Positions 25,782 to 35,385 of a stretch of DNA of 45,119 bases are shown here, in pieces. Source of the stretch: Defluviitaleaceae bacterium. GTDB taxonomy: Bacteria; Bacillota; Clostridia; Lachnospirales; WQUN01. A program made the translations under genes and the position numbers. The stretch spans positions 1-45,119 of the forward strand of contig WQRQ01000010.1 of the NCBI GenBank assembly GCA_009786685.1. Direction: 5' to 3'. The notes under the pieces are model-generated. The model searched no databases, was not told where the DNA came from, and worked only from the letters and a program-made list of their open reading frames with translations. Each line of letters opens with the position of its first letter. Position 1 is the stretch's first letter.

Positions 25782-26900
25782 GTGGAAAAAATCATGCCTT
25801 ATCAAACGATTGGAATAATTGGCGGTGGACAGCTTGGCAGAATGATGAGCATAGCCGCCAAAGCAATGGGGTACAACGTGGCGGTTTTAGACCCTACACC
25901 AAACTGTCCTTGTGCGCAGGTATCCGACATCGAGATAACTGCGGAGTACAACAACCTCGACGCGATAAAAAAGTTGGCCTCTATCAGCGACGTAATCACT
26001 TACGAATTTGAAAACATCGACTACGAGGCTCTACTATGGCTAAAAGAAAACGCCTATCTGCCGCAAGGCAGCGAGGTGTTAAAAATCACCCGCCACCGTT
26101 ATCTGGAAAAATCGACAATAGCAAATATGGGAATCCGCGTAGCAGATTTCCACCTAATAGAAAACGCCGACGACTTGCAAAAACACGTAACCTACCCGAG
26201 TGTCTTAAAAACCACAACAGGCGGCTACGACGGCAAAGGTCAAATTGTACTGCGTACCGAGGCAGACCTGCCCCGTGCCATCGACCTCGCCGCCGCGCAG
26301 GAATGTATTCTCGAAAAATTCGTGCCCTTTTCAAAAGAAGTCTCCGTAATCGTAGCCCGCAGCACCACAGGCGAGGTAAAAACCTTCCCCGTTGCGGAAA
26401 ATATCCACGTAAATAACATACTGCACCAAAGCATAGTCCCCGCCCGCATTTCCCCTGCGGTAGAAAAACAAGCCATAGAGTACGCACTAAAAATAGCCGA
26501 GGGCTTAGACGCCGTCGGCATTCTGGGCATAGAAATGTTTGTAGTAGATGACGACATAGTCATCAACGAGCTTGCACCCCGCCCGCATAACTCCGGCCAC
26601 TACACGATAGACGCCTGTGTCACCAGCCAATTTGAGCAACACGTCCGCGCAATCTGCGGCCTTCCCCTTGGCGACACCACACAACACACCCCTGTAGTGA
26701 TGGTAAACATACTGGGTGACCACATGGACAAACAAACCATTCACAACCTAACCCCATACCTCCCCCTACTTGAAAACGGAAAAATCCACCTATACGGCAA
26801 AGCCCAAGCCGTAGACAAGCGAAAAATGGGACACATAAACATTTTAGGCCATTTTGATGAAGCTTTAAAAGCCATAGACGTTACAAAAATATGGGGGTAA
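25782..26900 (+). CDS. purK: N5-carboxyaminoimidazole ribonucleotide synthase
   Basis: An ATP-grasp enzyme of 372 residues that joins bicarbonate to aminoimidazole ribonucleotide using ATP in purine synthesis. The start IGIIGGGQLGRMM is typical, followed by YEFENID, TTTGGYDGKGQ (ATP-binding) and INELAPRPHNSGHYT. GTG 25782 has GAGGTAAT upstream. The usual partner purE is not in the window. It lies 17 bases after the NuoF-like gene and overlaps the next gene by 10 bases, so all three are probably co-transcribed. Confidence 0.96.
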   Translation: MEKIMPYQTIGIIGGGQLGRMMSIAAKAMGYNVAVLDPTPNCPCAQVSDIEITAEYNNLDAIKKLASISDVITYEFENIDYEALLWLKENAYLPQGSEVLKITRHRYLEKSTIANMGIRVADFHLIENADDLQKHVTYPSVLKTTTGGYDGKGQIVLRTEADLPRAIDLAAAQECILEKFVPFSKEVSVIVARSTTGEVKTFPVAENIHVNNILHQSIVPARISPAVEKQAIEYALKIAEGLDAVGILGIEMFVVDDDIVINELAPRPHNSGHYTIDACVTSQFEQHVRAICGLPLGDTTQHTPVVMVNILGDHMDKQTIHNLTPYLPLLENGKIHLYGKAQAVDKRKMGHINILGHFDEALKAIDVTKIWG

Positions 26901-27391
26901 AACTGACAGAACACGACATCCGCCCACTATCGGCAAAACATCTCCCCATATACGCAGAGGTAATCCGCAAAAGCTTCGCCACAGTAGCAAAAGATTACGG
27001 CTTAACAATTGAAAATTTTCCCAATCATTGGAGCTTTGCTACAAACGAACGGTTAGCGGAAAAAATCAAAGACGGCTACCATCCCTTTGGATATTTTGCC
27101 GGCGAAAAACTGGTAGGTTTTGTTTCTCTGACGGACAAGGGTGAAGGTATCTACGAGATGGGTAAGATTTCGGTTTTGCCGGAGTATCGGCATTTAGGAT
27201 ACGGGAAAGCATTGCTCGATTTCTGCAAAGAAAAAATTAAGGAATTAAGCGGGAGCAAAATAGTTATCAGCCTGGTGGATACACACACTATCCTTAAAGA
27301 GTGGTATCTCGCCAACGGCTTTATATACACAGAAACAAAAAAATTCGAGCATATACCACTTCCCATAGGCTACATGGAGTGGACACTCTAA
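26891..27391 (+). CDS. GNAT family N-acetyltransferase
   Basis: A 166-residue single-domain GNAT protein. The acetyl-CoA-binding motif is seen in ISVLPEYRHLGYGKALLDF, and the last strand in EWYLANGFIYTETKKF. The substrate is unknown. Its ATG lies inside the last codons of purK with no strong ribosome site, so translation is probably coupled. Confidence 0.88.
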   Translation: MGVKLTEHDIRPLSAKHLPIYAEVIRKSFATVAKDYGLTIENFPNHWSFATNERLAEKIKDGYHPFGYFAGEKLVGFVSLTDKGEGIYEMGKISVLPEYRHLGYGKALLDFCKEKIKELSGSKIVISLVDTHTILKEWYLANGFIYTETKKFEHIPLPIGYMEWTL

Positions 27392-27406
27392 CCGAAAGGA
27401 GCTTCT

Positions 27407-27715
27407 ATGGCGACAATAACAGAAATAAAGGATATCGTTTCGGAAACAGCTAAAAAATACGGCGTGGCAAAAGCCTATTTATTCGGCTCATATGCAAACG
27501 GCACTGCTGACGAAAACAGCGACATAGACCTCCGCATAGACAAAGGAAATCTGCGCGGCTTATTCCAGCTATCGGGCTTTAGGCTGGATTTGCAAGAACG
27601 CCTCGGCACACCCGTAGACGTAGTAACGACCCAAAGCCTTGACGCGGCTTTTCTTAACGCAATCCGCAATGAGGAGGTTGTTTTGTATGAACAAAAGCCT
27701 GCCGGCGTCAAATAA
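27407..27715 (+). CDS. Minimal nucleotidyltransferase (MNT family)
   Basis: A 102-residue protein with the polymerase-beta-like motif LFGSYANGTADENSDIDLRI, including both metal-binding Asp residues, and a third acidic residue in TPVDVVT. MNT proteins usually pair with a HEPN toxin and neutralise it by adding AMP groups. No complete HEPN gene follows; only a tiny ORF at 27730 recalls its start. AAAGGAG precedes the ATG. Confidence 0.85.
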   Translation: MATITEIKDIVSETAKKYGVAKAYLFGSYANGTADENSDIDLRIDKGNLRGLFQLSGFRLDLQERLGTPVDVVTTQSLDAAFLNAIRNEEVVLYEQKPAGVK

Positions 27716-27729
27716 AAGGAATGCGCAAA

Positions 27730-27780
27730 ATGCAATCGGACATCCCCGCACTACGAAAATACTGCCAAAATATAAAATAA
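27730..27780 (+). pseudogene. Possible remnant of a HEPN partner gene
   Basis: ATG with AAAAGGA at a suitable distance opens a 16-codon frame whose end (ALRKYCQNIK) recalls the N-terminal helix of HEPN proteins, then stops. It lies where the HEPN gene is normally found. With so few residues this is only a suggestion. Confidence 0.2.
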
Positions 27781-27796
27781 AAGACGGTGAAAAAAA

Positions 27797-28669
27797 ATGA
27801 CCTTCCAAACCTACAAAAACATAAAAACCTTCCACACAGCCGTCATTGACATACTCAAACGTGACGAGGTACAAAACCTTATCCCGCTGGGCAATGTAAT
27901 CATCGGCTATGAGGGCAAGGACAAAACCGAGTGGCGCGACCCTGCAAATTGGTTTATGGCGACGGTATCGGACGGTGACGAGATTCTTCTCACGGCACTT
28001 ATGACCCCGCCGTTTAATCTGACGCTTTACATGACCGACAACATAAAAAACGAAGCCGCCCTCGACACACTAATCGCCGGTCTCATTTCGGAAAACATAA
28101 CAATCCCCGGCGTAGGCACAGAAAACTCCCTCGCACTGGAATTCGCAGAAAGATACACCCGTGCAACAGGCAAAGCCCACAGGATAAACATGAAACTGCG
28201 CGCATACGAATTGAACAAAGTTAACCCACAGCCAAACCAAACAAACAAAATCCGTTTAGTAAATGAAAACGACATGGATTTCTTCCCATTTTGGGTGGAA
28301 TGCATGAACTATGACTTTTTTGAAACGCCCATTCAAATAAACGACGATATCGAAAAATACCTGCACCTGATAAACCAAAAAATGTGTTACATCTTAGAAG
28401 ACAACGGCGTCCCCGTTACGATAGCAAAAGCCAACAGACCAATGCTAAATGTATACGGAATCGCCGCAGTTTACACACCGCCATATTTTCGCAGAAGGGG
28501 TTATGCTACCTCATGCGTAGCACAACTAAGCCAACTCTTGCTGGACAAGGGCTTCAAACAATGCGCACTTAACACCGATTTGGCAAACCCTATTTCCAAC
28601 AGCATTTACAAAAAAATCGGATACACCCCCGTTTGCGACACGCTGGACATAAAATTTGAGGAGGCATAA
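27797..28669 (+). CDS. GNAT family N-acetyltransferase, two-lobed
   Basis: The 290-residue protein has an N-terminal region of unassigned but GNAT-like layout (about 1-140) and a C-terminal GNAT domain with YGIAAVYTPPYFRRRGYATSCVAQL as the acetyl-CoA motif and NSIYKKIGYTPVCD at the end. The substrate is unknown. GGTGA lies upstream of the ATG. It is one of three clear GNAT genes scattered through the purine run. Confidence 0.85.
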   Translation: MTFQTYKNIKTFHTAVIDILKRDEVQNLIPLGNVIIGYEGKDKTEWRDPANWFMATVSDGDEILLTALMTPPFNLTLYMTDNIKNEAALDTLIAGLISENITIPGVGTENSLALEFAERYTRATGKAHRINMKLRAYELNKVNPQPNQTNKIRLVNENDMDFFPFWVECMNYDFFETPIQINDDIEKYLHLINQKMCYILEDNGVPVTIAKANRPMLNVYGIAAVYTPPYFRRRGYATSCVAQLSQLLLDKGFKQCALNTDLANPISNSIYKKIGYTPVCDTLDIKFEEA

Positions 28670-28674
28670 ACACA

Positions 28675-28863
28675 ATGACACTTTTCGGTATATTTATCTT
28701 ACTCCTAGGCACTGCAATCAGCATAATCATCACATATTTTGTGATAAGGACAGCGGTATTCGACGGAATGCGTGACGCGATAAAATCCCTCGACCCCGGC
28801 AGAAATTACCTAAAATCCATTATAAAAGACGCAATAAAAGAATCAAAGGAGGAACAAGAATGA
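28675..28863 (+). CDS. Small single-pass membrane protein
   Basis: A 62-residue protein with one helix at the start ([20 protein letters not shown]) and a charged tail. A GGAGG site is present and the stop overlaps the purL start (ATGA), so it is translated with purL. No family is recognised. Confidence 0.65.
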   Translation: MTLFGIFILLLGTAISIIITYFVIRTAVFDGMRDAIKSLDPGRNYLKSIIKDAIKESKEEQE

Positions 28864-31085
28864 TAGCACCACAACAAATAGAAGACCAAAAAATTTATGC
28901 CCAAATGGGAATGACAACACAAGAATATGACAGAGTAAAGATAATTTTAGGCCGCCAGCCAAACTACACAGAAATCGGACTTTTTTCGGCAATGTGGAGC
29001 GAGCATTGCTCCTACAAAAATTCCAAGCCCGTATTGCGAAAATTCCCGACCAAAGGCGAGCATGTTTTGCAAGGGCCGGGCGAAGGCGCGGGTGTCGTGG
29101 ATATCGGTGACGGGCTTGCGGCGGTTTTCAAAATAGAATCCCATAACCACCCTTCGGCGGTAGAGCCTTATGCGGGCGCGGCTACGGGCGTGGGCGGTAT
29201 TCTGCGCGACGTGTTTAGCATGGGAGCTACGCCTGTGGCTTCGTTAAACTCGTTGCGATTTGGTGAGTTGGATAACGAGCGGACAAAATTTCTTTTTAAA
29301 GAAGTGGTACGCGGTATTGCCGATTACGGAAACGGCGTTGGTGTGCCAACCATAGGCGGCGAGGTTTGTTTCGACCCTTGCTACGCGGGTAATCCGCTTG
29401 TTAACGCAATGGTTGTGGGTATTGTAAAGCACGGCGGCATAAAAAAAGGCATCGCAAAAGGCGTGGGCAATCCCGTCCTGTACGTGGGCGGTGCAACAGG
29501 GCGCGACGGCGTACAGGGAGCGTCCTTCGCTAGTACGGAGCTTTCGGAAGAATCCAAAAAAATCAGTTCGTCCGTACCCGAGGGCGACCCCGCCCTTGAG
29601 AAAAAACTTATCGACGCATTCCTTCAAATAATGGACAACAGAAACGTCGTAGGCATACAAGACATGGGCGCGGCAGGGCTGATTTCTTCCTCCTGCGAAA
29701 TGGCCTCCAAAGGCGGCACAGGAATGGAGCTAAACCTGGACAAAGTCCCCCAGCGCGAACAAAACATGACCTCCTACGAAATGATGTTATCGGAATCCCA
29801 AGAGCGCATGTTAATGGTAGTAAAGCAAGGCACGGAGCAAGAGTTTATCACCCATTTTGAAGAATTTGGCCTAACAGCCGTAGTAATCGGCACGGTAACG
29901 GACGACGGACTAATGAAAATCTACCACAAGGGCAATCTAGAAGCCGAAGTACAAGCGGACGCCCTTGCACAATCCGCCCCCGAGTACAAAAAACCGGCCA
30001 AAGAAGCCGCCTACTACAGTGAAACAAAATCCCGCGACGCAGAAATCAACGTAACCGACTTTAACAAAACCCTGCTAAATCTACTCGGACAACCCACAAT
30101 CGCAAGTAAACAATGGGCATACAAGCAATTTGATACGGACAAAAACACCGCAGTCCCCGCAGGCTCCGACGCAGGGGTCGTACTTGTAGAAGGCACAAAC
30201 AAAGCACTCGCGGCGACCACCGACTGCAACGGCCGTTACGTCTACCTAGACCCCTTCGTGGGCGGAAAAATCACCGTCGCAGAAGCCGCCCGCAATATCG
30301 TAGCAAGCGGCGCAAAGCCCCTCGCAGTGACGGACAACCTAAACTTCGGCTCACCGGAAAATCCCGAGATTTTCTGGCAGTTAGAAAAAGCCGCCGAGGG
30401 TATTTCCGAGGCCTGTCTAACATTCGAGACACCCGTAATCGGCGGAAATGTGTCGCTGTACAACGAGCATAGCGGCACGGCAATTTACCCCACGCCGATT
30501 ATCGGCATGGTTGGTCTCATAGAAGACACAAAACATATCACGACCCAGCATTTTAAAAATGCGGGCGATTTTATTTATCTACTGGGCGACACAAAGCCGG
30601 AATTCGGCGGCAGCGAGCTGCAAAAGCTCACCCATGGCGAAATCTTTGGCAAGCCCCCACAAATTAATCTCGAAAAGGAGAAGGAAGTACAAGACCTCGT
30701 GCTTTCTGCCATCCAAAAGGGGCTTATCGCCTCGGCGCATGATATTTCCGAGGGCGGCTTTGCGGTTGCCATTGCGGAGTGCCTTATGCCGATTGACGGC
30801 GACCATTCTCTCGGCGCGGATGTTTTTGCCGATGTTTTTACCGCGGGAGAAAATGTTACACCCACGGCATTCCTTTTCTCGGAGACGCAGTCGCGCTTTA
30901 TCGTCAGCGTTTCGCCAAAGCATAAGGACGTATTCGAAGAACTCGCGGGCGGTATCCATCCCATAGGCAGCGTATCAAGCGACGGCACATTGGACATAGA
31001 GCTAAACGAAGAAAAAGCGATAAGTATTCCCGCTAAAATATTGCACGACATCTGGGGAGGGGCAATTTCATGTCTTCTTTCGTGA
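28860..31085 (+). CDS. purL: Phosphoribosylformylglycinamidine synthase, PurL subunit (short form)
   Basis: The 741-residue size is that of the short PurL, which turns FGAR into FGAM with ATP and ammonia supplied by PurQ, held by PurS. Motifs include [41 protein letters not shown]-type metal/ATP sites and [12 protein letters not shown] near the end. purQ and purS are not in the window. The C-terminus ([10 protein letters not shown]) ends 11 bases before the repeat unit in purF, and the two genes overlap by 16 bases. Confidence 0.97.
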   Translation: MIAPQQIEDQKIYAQMGMTTQEYDRVKIILGRQPNYTEIGLFSAMWSEHCSYKNSKPVLRKFPTKGEHVLQGPGEGAGVVDIGDGLAAVFKIESHNHPSAVEPYAGAATGVGGILRDVFSMGATPVASLNSLRFGELDNERTKFLFKEVVRGIADYGNGVGVPTIGGEVCFDPCYAGNPLVNAMVVGIVKHGGIKKGIAKGVGNPVLYVGGATGRDGVQGASFASTELSEESKKISSSVPEGDPALEKKLIDAFLQIMDNRNVVGIQDMGAAGLISSSCEMASKGGTGMELNLDKVPQREQNMTSYEMMLSESQERMLMVVKQGTEQEFITHFEEFGLTAVVIGTVTDDGLMKIYHKGNLEAEVQADALAQSAPEYKKPAKEAAYYSETKSRDAEINVTDFNKTLLNLLGQPTIASKQWAYKQFDTDKNTAVPAGSDAGVVLVEGTNKALAATTDCNGRYVYLDPFVGGKITVAEAARNIVASGAKPLAVTDNLNFGSPENPEIFWQLEKAAEGISEACLTFETPVIGGNVSLYNEHSGTAIYPTPIIGMVGLIEDTKHITTQHFKNAGDFIYLLGDTKPEFGGSELQKLTHGEIFGKPPQINLEKEKEVQDLVLSAIQKGLIASAHDISEGGFAVAIAECLMPIDGDHSLGADVFADVFTAGENVTPTAFLFSETQSRFIVSVSPKHKDVFEELAGGIHPIGSVSSDGTLDIELNEEKAISIPAKILHDIWGGAISCLLS

Positions 31086-32536
31086 GCGAAGCGAACGGAG
31101 TGGCAGTGGGCTTTGCCCACTGTAACGAGGGGGCTTGGGGGTGTAACCCCCATTCAGACGGGATAAAACACGAATGCGGCTTATTCGGAATTTGGAAGCA
31201 TGACAATGCGCCGCAGCTCACGTACTACGGGCTGCACAGCTTGCAGCACCGTGGACAGGACGCGGCGGGTATCGTCGTAAAAAAAGGGGACAAGCTCACG
31301 CGCACACGCGGCACGGGTTTGTTAACCGAGGTATTTAACAGGGATTTGCTGGCGGATATGGAGGGCGACGCCGCCATCGGGCATGTGCTTTACGCCACCG
31401 GCGGCATGAAAAGCAATACAAGTGCGCAGCCCTTACTCTTCTATGAGCAACGTAACAATGCAAGCCTTGCGGTTTGCCATAACGGGGCGTTTGTAAATTC
31501 TGCGAGCCTGCGCAATAAGCTGGAAGACTTAGGAAGTATTTTTCATACGACCTGCAACTCGGAGATTTTGGCGCACCTTACCAAACGTGCGGGGCAGGAC
31601 AGCTTTAACGAAAACTTAAAATATGCGTTGTCACAAATGTACGGCGGTTTTGCATTCCTTTTAATGACGCAACGCGGAATGTTTGCCGCACGCGACCCGT
31701 ACGGAATTAGGCCGCTGGTTATCGGAAAAATCGGCAGCTCGTTTATCATAGCAAGCGAAACCTGCGCCTTAGAAAACGTAGGCGCGGTCTATGTACGCGA
31801 CGTCGCACCCGGTGAGATGGTGATTATTAACGACAGCGGTTTAGCTTCGGGTTTTTTTACCGACGAGAGCGGTTTAAATGTTTGCGGCATGGAATACATC
31901 TACATCGCCCGCCCGGATTCCGATATCGAGGGCGTAAACGTGCATACCTCGCGCAAAAACGCAGGGCGCATTTTGGCAAAAGAATCACCGACCCACGCCG
32001 ATGTAGTAATCGCCTCGCCCGACACGGGGATTTCTGCGGCGATAGGCTACGCCGAGGCCATGGATATTCCGTACGAAATCGGCTTGATAAAAAATCGCTA
32101 TATAGGGCGTACATTTATCGCGCCTGCACAAAGCCTTCGCGAGCAGGGCGTTAAAATGAAGCTATCCGCCGTGCGTTCCATCGTGGAGGGCAAATCCGTT
32201 GTGCTGGTGGATGACTCCATGGTGCGCGGCACAACCATGCGCCATATCACAAGGCTGCTAAAAGAAACAGGCGCACGCGAGGTACACATGAAAATCGCCT
32301 CGCCGCTTTACAAATACCCATGCTACTACGGTATCGACACGCCCTCGCCCCGCGAGCTAATCGCCCATAAGCGCACCGCTGAAGAAATCGAGACGATTTT
32401 GGGCGTGGATTCGCTGGCATTTATCAGCGAAGAAGGCCTAACAAACGCCGTAGGCCGAAGCCTATGCATGGCATGTTTTAACGGGGATTATCCCACACAT
32501 TTACAAGATTTTGCTGGAGAAGTAGTGCCGCGCTAA
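31070..32536 (+). CDS. purF: Amidophosphoribosyltransferase with repeat-derived propeptide
   Basis: PurF starts purine synthesis by transferring glutamine amide nitrogen to PRPP. The mature N-terminal nucleophile is Cys36 in [10 protein letters not shown]. The PRPP site is [14 protein letters not shown], and cluster-type cysteines fit the Bacillus-type enzyme ([18 protein letters not shown]). The propeptide would be 35 residues, against about 11 in B. subtilis. Most of it (about residues 10-28) is encoded by the 58-bp palindromic repeat at 31096-31153. ATG 31070 has GGGGAGGGG upstream and no better start lies after the repeat. Confidence 0.96.
   Translation: MSSFVSEANGVAVGFAHCNEGAWGCNPHSDGIKHECGLFGIWKHDNAPQLTYYGLHSLQHRGQDAAGIVVKKGDKLTRTRGTGLLTEVFNRDLLADMEGDAAIGHVLYATGGMKSNTSAQPLLFYEQRNNASLAVCHNGAFVNSASLRNKLEDLGSIFHTTCNSEILAHLTKRAGQDSFNENLKYALSQMYGGFAFLLMTQRGMFAARDPYGIRPLVIGKIGSSFIIASETCALENVGAVYVRDVAPGEMVIINDSGLASGFFTDESGLNVCGMEYIYIARPDSDIEGVNVHTSRKNAGRILAKESPTHADVVIASPDTGISAAIGYAEAMDIPYEIGLIKNRYIGRTFIAPAQSLREQGVKMKLSAVRSIVEGKSVVLVDDSMVRGTTMRHITRLLKETGAREVHMKIASPLYKYPCYYGIDTPSPRELIAHKRTAEEIETILGVDSLAFISEEGLTNAVGRSLCMACFNGDYPTHLQDFAGEVVPR
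31096..31153 (+). repeat. 58-bp two-hairpin palindromic repeat, copy B (inside purF)
   Basis: The layout is CGGAGTGG, a hairpin CAGTGGGC-TTT-GCCCACTG, GAGGGGGCTT, a hairpin GGGGGT-GTA-ACCCCC, then CAT. By eye 49 of 58 positions equal copy A at 7177-7234 on the other strand, and both hairpins are rebuilt with compensating changes. It is fully in frame and translated as part of the PurF propeptide. Confidence 0.8.
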
Positions 32537-32562
32537 GCGCGACGCAGTAGGAGGTAACGGAA

Positions 32563-33591
32563 ATGGCCGATAGCTATAAAAAAGCAGGTGTAGACATCCA
32601 CGCAGGCTACGAAGCCGTATCACGGATAAAAAAGCACGTGGAGCGCACAAAAATCCCCGGCGTAATAGGAGGGCTTGGCGGCTTTGGCGGCCTGTTTGAC
32701 CTCGCCGCCGCTGGCAAATACGACGAGCCTGTACTTGTAAGCGGCACAGACGGCGTAGGCACAAAGCTGGTCCTGGCCTTCGAATTAAACAAGCACGATA
32801 CAATAGGCATAGACGCCGTAGCCATGTGTGTAAACGACATAATCACCGTAGGCGCGAAGCCACTGTTTTTCTTGGACTATATAGCCTGCGGAAAGGTAAT
32901 CCCCCATGTAATGGAAGAAATCGTCGCAGGCATAAGCGAAGGCTGCGTACAATCCGGCTGCGCGCTGATAGGCGGCGAAATGGCCGAACATCGAGGTCTA
33001 ATGCCCGACGAAGAGTACGACATAGCAGGCTTTTGCGTAGGCATAGCAGAAAAAAATAAAATGCTCACGGGCGAAAAAATAAAAGAGGGCGACGTCCTGA
33101 TAGGCCTTGCCTCATCGGGGGTACACTCCAACGGATTTTCCCTAATACGCAAAATCATCGCCGACAATAAATTGGACTATAACGAAGCATTTGATGTTTT
33201 TGGCGGAACCTCTCTAGGCAGCATATTACTTGAGCCGACAATGATTTACGCAAAGTCCCTCACCAAGCTAAACGAAAGCCTAAGCCCACTGGGAATGGCA
33301 CACATAACAGGCGGCGGTTTTATAGAAAACATCCCGCGCATTCTGCCGCAAGGCTTGGGCGCGGAAATCAAACACGGCTCATGGCAAATCCCGCCGATAT
33401 TCACCTTCTTACAAAAGCACGGCACAATCACCGACAGCGAAATGTACAACATCTTTAACATGGGCGTCGGTATGGTAATCGCAATCTCCCCCGACGAAGC
33501 CGCCGCCGCCGTAAAACTCCTAACCCAAAGCGGCGAAACAGCAACGATTATCGGCAAGGTAGTCAAATGCGAAGGCGTGGAGTTTGTATGA
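32563..33591 (+). CDS. purM: Phosphoribosylformylglycinamidine cyclo-ligase (AIR synthetase)
   Basis: The 342-residue enzyme closes the imidazole ring of AIR from FGAM using ATP. Typical segments are SYKKAGVDIHAGYEAV, VSGTDGVGTKL, GAKPLFFLDYIACGK, GGEMAEHRGLMPDEEYDIAGF and HITGGGFIENIPRI. AGGAGG precedes the ATG. Its stop overlaps the purN start by 4 bases. Confidence 0.97.
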   Translation: MADSYKKAGVDIHAGYEAVSRIKKHVERTKIPGVIGGLGGFGGLFDLAAAGKYDEPVLVSGTDGVGTKLVLAFELNKHDTIGIDAVAMCVNDIITVGAKPLFFLDYIACGKVIPHVMEEIVAGISEGCVQSGCALIGGEMAEHRGLMPDEEYDIAGFCVGIAEKNKMLTGEKIKEGDVLIGLASSGVHSNGFSLIRKIIADNKLDYNEAFDVFGGTSLGSILLEPTMIYAKSLTKLNESLSPLGMAHITGGGFIENIPRILPQGLGAEIKHGSWQIPPIFTFLQKHGTITDSEMYNIFNMGVGMVIAISPDEAAAAVKLLTQSGETATIIGKVVKCEGVEFV

Positions 33592-34169
33592 CGAGCGACA
33601 TAAAAAACATAGCCGTATTCGCGTCCCATGGAGGCTCGGATTTACAGGCAATAATCGACGGCTGCAAAGCGGGCAAAATAAACGCCCGCGTTTGTGTTGT
33701 AATAAGCAACAACAGCGGCTCCCTCGCCCTACAGCGCGCCCGAGACGAAAACATCCCCGCCATCCACATTAGCGAAAAAACAAGTTTAGGCAATTTGGGC
33801 GAAACCTTATTTAAAACCTTGGTACAATACCAAACCGACGTCGTCTTCCTAGCGGGCTACATGAAAAAAATCCCACTTAACGTACTTTCCGCCTACCGCA
33901 ACAGAATTTTCAATATCCACCCCGCCCTGCTTCCAAAGCACGGCGGAAAGGGAATGTACGGCATAAACGTCCACAAAGCCGTCCTGGCCGCAGGCGACAC
34001 CGAAACCGGAATCACCATCCACCGAGTAACGGAAGAATACGACGCAGGCAGCATACTGGAGCAGCGCAAAGTCCCCGTACAAGCAGGCGACACCCCGGAA
34101 ATCCTAGCAGCAAGAGTGCTGGAGCAAGAGCATATCTTCATCGTAGAATTCCTATCAAAAATCCTATAA
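33588..34169 (+). CDS. purN: Phosphoribosylglycinamide formyltransferase
   Basis: From ATG 33588 the protein has 193 residues. It moves a formyl group from 10-formyl-tetrahydrofolate to GAR. The substrate loop reads ASHGGSDLQAIIDG, the active site NIHPALLPKHGGKGMYG with the catalytic Asn-His, and the later Asp is in EEYDAGSI. The loop has Asp where E. coli has Asn (GSNLQ), a change I recall in clostridial relatives. The start overlaps the purM stop (ATGA). Confidence 0.95.
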   Translation: MTSDIKNIAVFASHGGSDLQAIIDGCKAGKINARVCVVISNNSGSLALQRARDENIPAIHISEKTSLGNLGETLFKTLVQYQTDVVFLAGYMKKIPLNVLSAYRNRIFNIHPALLPKHGGKGMYGINVHKAVLAAGDTETGITIHRVTEEYDAGSILEQRKVPVQAGDTPEILAARVLEQEHIFIVEFLSKIL

Positions 34170-34182
34170 AAAGAGGCGCGAC

Positions 34183-34842
34183 ATGTCCTGGACAATGACA
34201 CACTTGGCCGTAGCAAAAGCAGTAAACGACAAAATCGGCATAGCACACGATACCACCCAATATTACATGGGAGCGATTGCCCCCGACAGCGTCCATTTTA
34301 GAGCAAACTACACCGGTGAAATGAAAAAAAATTCGCATTACCTCGCATACAACAAACCATGGGGCAAGGTTGACTGCATAAAGGAATGCGACGACTGGCT
34401 CCGTGATGTTCTTGCAAAAACAGAGCCGGCAAAATTTCAAAAATACAGCGATTTTTACAAGGGTGTACTTGTGCATATTCTTACGGATATATGCAACACA
34501 AAAACCTTTTATGTACCATTTACACAGTGGTACAAAAGCGAAAACAGACCACAAGAGCAATTCCGCGATGCATACTACGGCGACTGCAAACAAATAGACA
34601 CAGAGCTATACAAAAACTCACCATGGACACAAGAAATCTGGTCACTCCTGCTAAAAGCAAAATGCGAAAGCATAGACAACATAATAAATGCAACAGAAGC
34701 AGAAGAACACAGGACATCCCAGTATAATTATTACAATAACGAAAAATACGAGCCGGGCAAACCCCAACGGTTTATATCAATCGAAGATAATTATAAATTG
34801 ATAAAAGACGCAACCGACGAAATTGTTCACTTATTAAAATGA
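34183..34842 (+). CDS. Zinc-dependent phospholipase C family protein
   Basis: The 219-residue protein starts MSWTMTHLAVAKAVND and has APDSVHFR, KNSHYLAY and GVLVHILTDICN. These give the His and Asp residues of the Zn_dep_PLPC fold. There is no signal peptide, unlike secreted phospholipases, so an intracellular hydrolase role on an unknown substrate is more likely. It starts 13 bases after purN with AGAGGCG upstream. Confidence 0.78.
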   Translation: MSWTMTHLAVAKAVNDKIGIAHDTTQYYMGAIAPDSVHFRANYTGEMKKNSHYLAYNKPWGKVDCIKECDDWLRDVLAKTEPAKFQKYSDFYKGVLVHILTDICNTKTFYVPFTQWYKSENRPQEQFRDAYYGDCKQIDTELYKNSPWTQEIWSLLLKAKCESIDNIINATEAEEHRTSQYNYYNNEKYEPGKPQRFISIEDNYKLIKDATDEIVHLLK

Positions 34843-34863
34843 CGAGGCAAGGAATGTTTCCGG

Positions 34864-35115
34864 ATGAGTAAAAAAGAAAAACTTATAAAAAGGCTAAAGT
34901 CAAAACCAAGGGATATGTCATACCATGAAATTGAGACACTTCTTATTTCTTTAGGCTTTTGGCTATCCAATACGGGCAAAACAAGCGGGTCGGCTGTTTT
35001 GTTTGATAATGGATATATTAAGATTAGATTTCATAAACCGCATGGCGGTAGGGCGTTTAAAATGTATCAATTAAGGGATATCATGGACGAACTAATAAAC
35101 GGAGGGTTAATATGA
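34864..35115 (+). CDS. HicA-like mRNA interferase toxin
   Basis: An 83-residue protein of the HicA double-stranded-RNA-binding fold: SYHEIETLLISLGFWLSNTGKTSGSAV and IKIRFHKPHGGRAFKMYQLRDI. The His in FHKPH is the probable catalytic residue. It is followed by and overlaps its antitoxin gene by 4 bases. The sequence is AT-richer than the purine genes around it, consistent with acquisition. Confidence 0.82.
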   Translation: MSKKEKLIKRLKSKPRDMSYHEIETLLISLGFWLSNTGKTSGSAVLFDNGYIKIRFHKPHGGRAFKMYQLRDIMDELINGGLI

Positions 35116-35336
35116 CACTAAGTAATGAAATTTACTACAAAGGATTTACCGGAACGATTGACTATTGCAACCAAGACAATATCCTCTACGGAAAAGTAAT
35201 AGCGGGTGTCCCTAAAGGTACATTAATCATGTATCATGGTGATACGATTGAAGAATGCAAAGCGGCCTTTCAGGATTTAATTGACAGCCATACTATGGAC
35301 GAATCATACTCTAAAGACATAGTTCTTTCTGCTTAA
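35112..35336 (+). CDS. HicB-like antitoxin, short form
   Basis: The 74-residue protein carries the degenerate RNase-H fold of HicB (YYKGFTGTIDYCNQDNILYGKVIAG, then TIEECKAAFQDLID). Most HicB proteins have a further C-terminal DNA-binding segment; this one stops soon after the fold, so it may neutralise HicA but not repress the operon itself. The start overlaps the hicA stop. Confidence 0.8.
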   Translation: MTLSNEIYYKGFTGTIDYCNQDNILYGKVIAGVPKGTLIMYHGDTIEECKAAFQDLIDSHTMDESYSKDIVLSA

Positions 35337-35385
35337 TCTTAGAACAAAGTCCCGGCATAAAAAACCACACAAGGATGTGTTTCCA

